Below, piece by piece: positions 63,662-64,000 of a DNA stretch of 64,000 bases. The translations under genes and the position numbers were made by a program. The DNA lies in the IMG/VR virus record IMGVR_UViG_3300050033_000890, positions 17,819 through 81,818 of that record, one strand, 5' to 3'. The notes beneath the pieces are model-generated. The model made no database searches. It was not told the origin of the DNA and saw nothing but the letters and a program-made list of their open reading frames with translations. Within the stretch, counting starts at the first letter, position 1. Every line of letters starts with the position of its first letter. The DNA is from a virus.

Positions 63662-64000
63662 TTACTTGCCCCCCAGAATCAGTGAAGACTCCTCGGTGAT
63701 GATGCCGATGACGTGCGACTCGTCCGACAGGACGAGGCAGTCTTCGCCATCGTACTCGACAGTGATCTCGACCTTGGTCTGCAGGACGTAGACGCGATCG
63801 CCAGCCTTCAACTGCGGAGGAATGATCTCGCCGCCGGCAGTGACGAGGCCGCGGCCAACTGCACGGACGGTGCCCATCCGCTTGGGGACGTTGTAGGCCT
63901 CATTGAGCTGGCCCGGTGCAATCAACTTGCTGTTGCCGATGTTCTCATCGGCCGGATCGAGCTTGATGATGAGGTAGTTGCTGATGGGTTGGATCTTCAT
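63662..64000 (-). CDS. GroES-like co-chaperonin
   Basis: A 112-aa protein: MKIQPISNYLIIKLDPADEN, the mobile-loop region SKLIAPGQLNEAYNVPKRMG, VRAVGRG, and LKAGDRVYVLQTKVEITVEY-D-G-E-D-C-L-V-L then SHVIGIITEE. This matches the Cpn10 fold (K-x-x-P, G-x-V-x-A-V-G-x-G, K-x-G-D-x-V, E-x-x-x-x-G-E). It would cap GroEL and help fold the capsid protein, as phage GroES analogues do. It is complete; its start codon is the last base triplet of the window. Confidence 0.8.
   Translation of the reverse strand: MKIQPISNYLIIKLDPADENIGNSKLIAPGQLNEAYNVPKRMGTVRAVGRGLVTAGGEIIPPQLKAGDRVYVLQTKVEITVEYDGEDCLVLSDESHVIGIITEESSLILGGK

Noticed and set aside
1-64000. CRISPR arrays, tRNA genes, integrase or attachment sites
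   Set aside because: No regularly spaced repeats, no cloverleaf-like sequences in the gaps and no recombinase motif were found by reading both strands.

Overview
The window is a 64 kb stretch of a large tailed-phage genome (or a prophage) with a contractile, myovirus-type tail. Every gene I accept lies on the minus strand, so transcription runs from position 64000 towards position 1. The order is the classic one for virion genes: terminase, portal, prohead protease, capsid, lysis genes, neck/tail completion, sheath, tube, chaperones, giant internal proteins, baseplate, fibres. There is no tRNA, CRISPR array, integrase or host metabolic operon. The DNA is GC-rich. The host cannot be named from the sequence; the IS5-type element and the AAA/DUF4143 gene only say that it is a bacterium.

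Layout in transcription order. 64000-59240 holds small accessory genes: a GroES-like co-chaperonin, several short unknown genes, an AT-rich intergenic island packed with palindromes (about 61973-62080), a dual-specificity phosphatase, an exported protein and a Cys-rich protein. 59150-52817 holds an HTH-metallophosphoesterase, four small Gly/Ala-rich membrane-type proteins and the large terminase. 52817-41875 holds two structural proteins, the portal, a GIY-YIG homing endonuclease, the prohead protease/scaffold, a coiled-coil structural protein, a zinc ribbon and the major capsid protein. 41765-37407 holds a lysis region (M15 peptidase, holin candidates) mixed with Ig-like structural proteins. 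37407-28561 holds neck/tail-completion genes, an HNH homing endonuclease, the tail sheath, three related tail-tube-like proteins and two tail-chaperone candidates. 28551-13772 encodes three giant proteins (1337, 1679 and 1848 aa). 13660-12503 is an AAA/DUF4143 cargo gene. 12414-1368 holds the baseplate (including a J-like protein interrupted by an HNH homing gene) and fibre genes. 1191-325 is an intact IS5-family element next to a gene that runs off the window.

The most striking observation is in the 1679-aa protein, which sits where a tape-measure gene would be expected. It carries a DADGD motif in the context R-H-P...M-D-A-D-G-D. This resembles the metal-binding loop of two-barrel RNA polymerases (NADFDGD in bacterial beta', DxDGD in YonO and in the virion polymerase of crAss-like phages). 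With the neighbouring 1337-aa protein, which has a degenerate SNase-like fold, it suggests a virion-packaged transcription apparatus ejected with the DNA. This is an inference that needs profile or structure comparison.

Regulation: two recurrent promoter-like signals precede genes. One is an extended -10-like element, TTCCTATACTAG. The other is a bipartite CCTTTGGTA-N16-(N)ANNCT element. A 13-bp palindrome (ACTAAC-N-GTTAGT type) recurs just after stop codons. Several genes are coupled by TAATG stop/start overlaps.
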